From Nitrospira sp. UBA6493 (GTDB lineage Bacteria; Nitrospirota; Nitrospiria; Nitrospirales; Nitrospiraceae): a stretch of DNA of 26,206 bases. Positions 23,679 through 26,206 of this stretch are shown here, piece after piece. The number at the start of each line of letters is the position of its first letter. Within the stretch, counting starts at the first letter, position 1. The notes under the pieces are model-generated. The model did not search any database. It saw nothing but the letters and a program-made list of their open reading frames with translations, and was not told the DNA's origin. The DNA is taken from contig DJMJ01000033.1 of assembly GCA_002435325.1 (NCBI GenBank), positions 1 through 26,206 of the forward strand. Reading direction: 5' to 3'. The position numbers and the translations under genes are program-made.

Positions 23679-23718
23679 GGAGGGCTGCCGGAATCATCCG
23701 GGAGCCCTCTTTGTTTTT
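23679..23718 (+). terminator. Rho-independent terminator after the RRM gene
   Basis: GAGGGCT (23680-23686) pairs with AGCCCTC (23703-23709); an inner CCGGA/TCCGG stem closes an ATCA loop with one G-G mismatch. The hairpin is followed by TTTGTTTTT. Stem and T-tract are both strong. Confidence 0.9.
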
Positions 23719-23790
23719 AGCGGCGGCTTTGACGGTGGCTGAGCCTGTGCCGGTGTAGCGCTTTTGGTAAGATGATGGTCGGAGGTGCCA

Positions 23791-25797
23791 GTGCCGCTTT
23801 TTACACTCGAAGCCCCCTTTAAACCCTGCGGCCATCAGCCCGAGGCCATTGCCAAGCTGACTGCGGGCATTCAGGCCGGAAAGCAACACCAAGTCCTCTT
23901 GGGCGTCACGGGGTCCGGCAAGACCTTTACGATGGCCAACCTGATCGAGAGAGTACAAAAGCCCACCCTTGTGCTCGTCCATAATAAGACGCTGGCCGGG
24001 CAGCTTTATCAGGAGTTCAGGCAGTTTTTCCCGCGCAACGCCGTCGAATACTTCATCAGCTATTACGATTACTACCAGCCCGAAGCCTACATTCCTCAGA
24101 GTGATACGTATATTGCGAAGGATGCGTCGATCAACGATGCCATTGATCAGATGCGCCACTCGGCGACCAGGTCGCTGCTTGAGCGCAACGATGTCGTGAT
24201 AGTGTCGTCGGTGTCCTGCATTTACGGCCTGGGGTCGCCGGAAATTTATCACGGGATGCTGCTCTATCTGGAAGAAGGGATGGAGATTCGCCGCGAAAAG
24301 ATGCTGGCCAAGCTGGTCGAGATCCAATATGCCCGGAACGACGTGGATTTCCACCGGGGGACCTTTCGGGCGCGCGGCGATGTCATCGAGATTTTCCCGG
24401 CTGCCAATGATGCGGTCTCCGTCCGGGTCGAGTTGTTCGGCGATGTGATTGACGCCATCCATGAAATCGACCCTTTGACCGGGAAGTCGCTGGGCAAGTT
24501 GCCCAAAGTGCCGATTTATCCCAACACGCACTATCTGATCGCGCCTGACCGGTATGAGCGAGCGATCACGGGGATCGAGGAGGAGCTGGAGGAGCGGGTC
24601 CTCTATTTCAAAAAACACAACCAGCTGGTCGAAGCCCAGCGGATTGCCCAGCGCACGAAGTTTGACCTCGAGATGATTCGCGCGATGGGCTATTGCCACG
24701 GGATTGAAAACTATTCGCGTCATCTGAGCGGGCGGGCTCCCGGCGAGGCGCCGCCGACACTGATGGACTATTTCCCTAAAGACTTTTTGATGATCATCGA
24801 TGAGTCGCACGCTACGGTTTCGCAGGTGGGCGGGATGTATGAAGGCGATTACTCGCGCAAGCGCACATTGGTGGACTATGGGTTTCGATTGCCGTCAGCC
24901 GTGGACAATAGACCGCTCAAGTTTCAAGAGTTCGAACAGATTCTGAATCAGGTCGTCTATGTATCGGCCACTCCAGGCAAGTATGAGCTTGAGCATGCGG
25001 GAGGCGAAGTAGTCGAGCAGATCATTCGCCCGACCGGCTTGATGGATCCCTGTATCGAGGTACGGCCTGCTAAGGGGCAGGTCGATCATTTATTAGGCGA
25101 GGTGCGCAAGGAAGTTGCCAGGGGGGGGCGGGTGCTGGCGACGACGCTGACGAAGCGGATGGCTGAGGATCTCACGGAGTATTATCACGATCTGGGGGTG
25201 AAGGTCCGGTACCTCCATTCCGATATCAAGACGCTGGAGCGGGCGGAGATTATTCGCGATCTGCGCCGGGGAGTCTTCGATGTGCTCGTCGGGATCAATC
25301 TCTTGCGCGAAGGCCTGGATTTGCCGGAAGTGAGTCTGGTGGCCATTCTGGATGCCGATAAGGAGGGCTACCTGAGATCCTACCGGTCGTTGATCCAGAC
25401 CGCCGGCCGTGCGGCTCGCCATGTCGAAGGGCGAGTGATTTTTTACGGCGATACCGTAACGCAATCTATGAAGGTGGCCATGGAGGAGACCGTCAGGCGG
25501 CGCAGTATTCAGGCCGAATACAATCAGGCTCATGGCATTACGCCGGAAAGTATCAAGAAGGAGATTCCTGCCTTGGAATATGCCGTGGCTGAGCTGGATT
25601 ATGTTCAGCTGGATCTGGCTGCGGAATCAACGGAGCCGTATGGCAGGGAAGAGCCGTCCGATCTGTTGATTCAGCGATTGGAGAAAGAGATGAAGGCTGC
25701 GGCCAAAGAGCTGGCGTTCGAGCGTGCGGCGGATTTGCGGAATCGAATCAGGGCGTTGCGGTTGAAAGACCTGGAGGTGCCGCGCGAGCTGCGGTGA
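23791..25797 (+). CDS. uvrB: Excinuclease ABC subunit UvrB
   Basis: A 668-residue UvrB, the helicase-like subunit of nucleotide excision repair that verifies damage after UvrA loading. Walker A is GVTGSGKT (38-45). The beta-hairpin region YYDYYQPEAYIPQSDTYI is intact, as are DESHATV (Walker B), VYVSATPGKYE, and motif VI with QTAGRAARHVEG. The C-terminal UVR domain LLIQRLEKEMKAAAKELAFERAADLRNRI for UvrC contact is present. The GTG at 23791 is preferred because GGAGG at 23781-23785 lies 5 bases upstream; the GTG two codons earlier overlaps that site. A run of eight G at 25121-25128 lies in frame inside the gene. It converges with the DUF4321 gene. Confidence 0.97.
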   Translation: MPLFTLEAPFKPCGHQPEAIAKLTAGIQAGKQHQVLLGVTGSGKTFTMANLIERVQKPTLVLVHNKTLAGQLYQEFRQFFPRNAVEYFISYYDYYQPEAYIPQSDTYIAKDASINDAIDQMRHSATRSLLERNDVVIVSSVSCIYGLGSPEIYHGMLLYLEEGMEIRREKMLAKLVEIQYARNDVDFHRGTFRARGDVIEIFPAANDAVSVRVELFGDVIDAIHEIDPLTGKSLGKLPKVPIYPNTHYLIAPDRYERAITGIEEELEERVLYFKKHNQLVEAQRIAQRTKFDLEMIRAMGYCHGIENYSRHLSGRAPGEAPPTLMDYFPKDFLMIIDESHATVSQVGGMYEGDYSRKRTLVDYGFRLPSAVDNRPLKFQEFEQILNQVVYVSATPGKYELEHAGGEVVEQIIRPTGLMDPCIEVRPAKGQVDHLLGEVRKEVARGGRVLATTLTKRMAEDLTEYYHDLGVKVRYLHSDIKTLERAEIIRDLRRGVFDVLVGINLLREGLDLPEVSLVAILDADKEGYLRSYRSLIQTAGRAARHVEGRVIFYGDTVTQSMKVAMEETVRRRSIQAEYNQAHGITPESIKKEIPALEYAVAELDYVQLDLAAESTEPYGREEPSDLLIQRLEKEMKAAAKELAFERAADLRNRIRALRLKDLEVPRELR

Positions 25798-25818
25798 ACC
25801 CTCTCTTCCGACAGCCTG

Positions 25819-26079
25819 CTATACGTGCTTATAGAGGTAGACGCCGATGAACATGCCGAGAATGCTCAATAAATTGACTTTGACGTTAAAGCCAAGCGTG
25901 AGCTTCAGGAGCACGAGATCGATGGTCAGAGGAGGGTCGATTCCAGGAGAAAAGTGAGTGGAGAAAATGCTCTGGATGTTTCCTTGTGGGGCCATTACAT
26001 GGAGAATTTCCCCAAGAATTCCGCCCATTAGCCCGCCAATGAGCACGAAGATCAGAAGGACCCAAGGGGATTTTCTCAC
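25819..26079 (-). CDS. DUF4321-type small membrane protein
   Basis: An 86-residue protein with two hydrophobic helices: residues 5-28 (WVLLIFVLIGGLMGGILGEIL) and 65-84 (LLSILGMFIGVYLY). The short loop between them holds FSTHFSPGIDPPLTIDLVLLKLTLGF. This size and arrangement match the DUF4321 family, whose function is unknown. The GTG at 26079 is the only plausible long start, since a TAG lies in frame two codons upstream; the ribosome site is weak. A consensus-like promoter precedes it. It converges with uvrB, with 21 bases between the stops. Confidence 0.85.
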   Translation of the reverse strand: MRKSPWVLLIFVLIGGLMGGILGEILHVMAPQGNIQSIFSTHFSPGIDPPLTIDLVLLKLTLGFNVKVNLLSILGMFIGVYLYKHV

Positions 26080-26129
26080 GCGCTAGTCACCACTCCAGAG
26101 GGGCATTGTGTCATGCTGCTATTGAGGCC

Positions 26130-26158
26130 ACCATATCGAAAGGTGCCGGGTCTGTCAA
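26130..26158 (-). promoter_or_regulatory. Promoter for the DUF4321 gene
   Basis: The minus strand has a perfect TTGACA (complement of 26153-26158), a 17-base spacer and TATGGT (complement of 26130-26135). The predicted start near 26123 gives a leader of about 44 bases. The -35 box lies 24 bases inside the right-end repeat. Confidence 0.6.
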
Positions 26159-26182
26159 TAAATCCGATTGTTTCTCGTCGCA

Positions 26183-26202
26183 CTGTCGAGCCATCTGGAA
26201 AT
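26183..26202 (-). repeat. Right copy of the edge repeat, inverted relative to 1-20
   Basis: The reverse complement of these 20 bases equals positions 1-20. Four further bases (TAAG on the minus strand) precede it at the window edge. See the left copy for interpretation. Confidence 0.8.
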
Positions 26203-26206
26203 CTTA

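Noticed and set aside
23674..24810. 378-residue minus-strand open frame opposite uvrB
   Set aside because: It covers uvrB and the terminator and has no domain signal.
1..26206. CRISPR arrays, tRNA or rRNA genes, transposases and phage genes
   Set aside because: No regularly spaced repeats, no RNA-gene sequence and no transposase or integrase motif were seen. A covariance-model scan was not possible here.

Overview
The window looks like a chromosomal segment from a Nitrospira-like bacterium (phylum Nitrospirota). This is inferred from moderately high GC, a SmbP-type histidine-rich periplasmic protein, a pentaheme cytochrome c and diderm markers (an outer-membrane efflux protein and a BamE/CsgG-like envelope protein). 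No rRNA, tRNA, CRISPR array, transposase or phage gene was seen, so the species assignment is only moderately confident. Coding density is very high, and no stretch over 300 bases lacks a gene. The longest non-coding stretch is the roughly 260-base leader of the RNA-binding protein gene.

Layout. 93-3631: an M3 oligoendopeptidase (minus strand), a small unknown protein followed by a protein with a PD-(D/E)XK-nuclease-like core, and a TPR protein. 3766-7423: a compact plus-strand run of HDAC-like deacetylase, pentaheme cytochrome c (4-base overlap) and two-domain sulfurtransferase, then a SmbP-like metal-binding protein with its own candidate promoter and a hairpin terminator. 7439-10206: a nitrilase-family amidohydrolase, a YqgE/AlgH protein and an unusual BamE-like/CsgG-like/PDZ protein. 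10209-12992: uvrA (minus strand), with a good sigma-70-type promoter. 13121-14028: a YbjQ-family protein and an unknown protein. 14051-17729: a minus-strand operon of TolC-type outer-membrane factor, degenerate CPBP-family membrane protein, RNase Z-like metallo-hydrolase and a small membrane protein. 17791-19817: a small secreted protein diverging from tolC, and a secreted M28 aminopeptidase. 19942-23088: a YyaL/DUF255 thioredoxin-domain protein, a small basic protein and a secreted lectin-fold-like protein. 23349-25797: an RRM RNA-binding protein with a strong terminator, then uvrB. 25819-26079: a DUF4321 membrane protein.

Functionally the window is mostly housekeeping: nucleotide excision repair (uvrA and uvrB about 11 kb apart on opposite strands), proteolysis and envelope maintenance. 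The more distinctive parts are the deacetylase/cytochrome/sulfurtransferase cluster, the orphan TolC operon with its degenerate CPBP protein, the three-domain CsgG-like protein and the nuclease-like gene pair. The first 20 bases recur in inverted orientation 4 bases from the right end. The window is therefore probably a contig bounded by two inverted copies of a dispersed repeat. I do not see one clear new defence or mobile system; the candidates are ranked in the findings.
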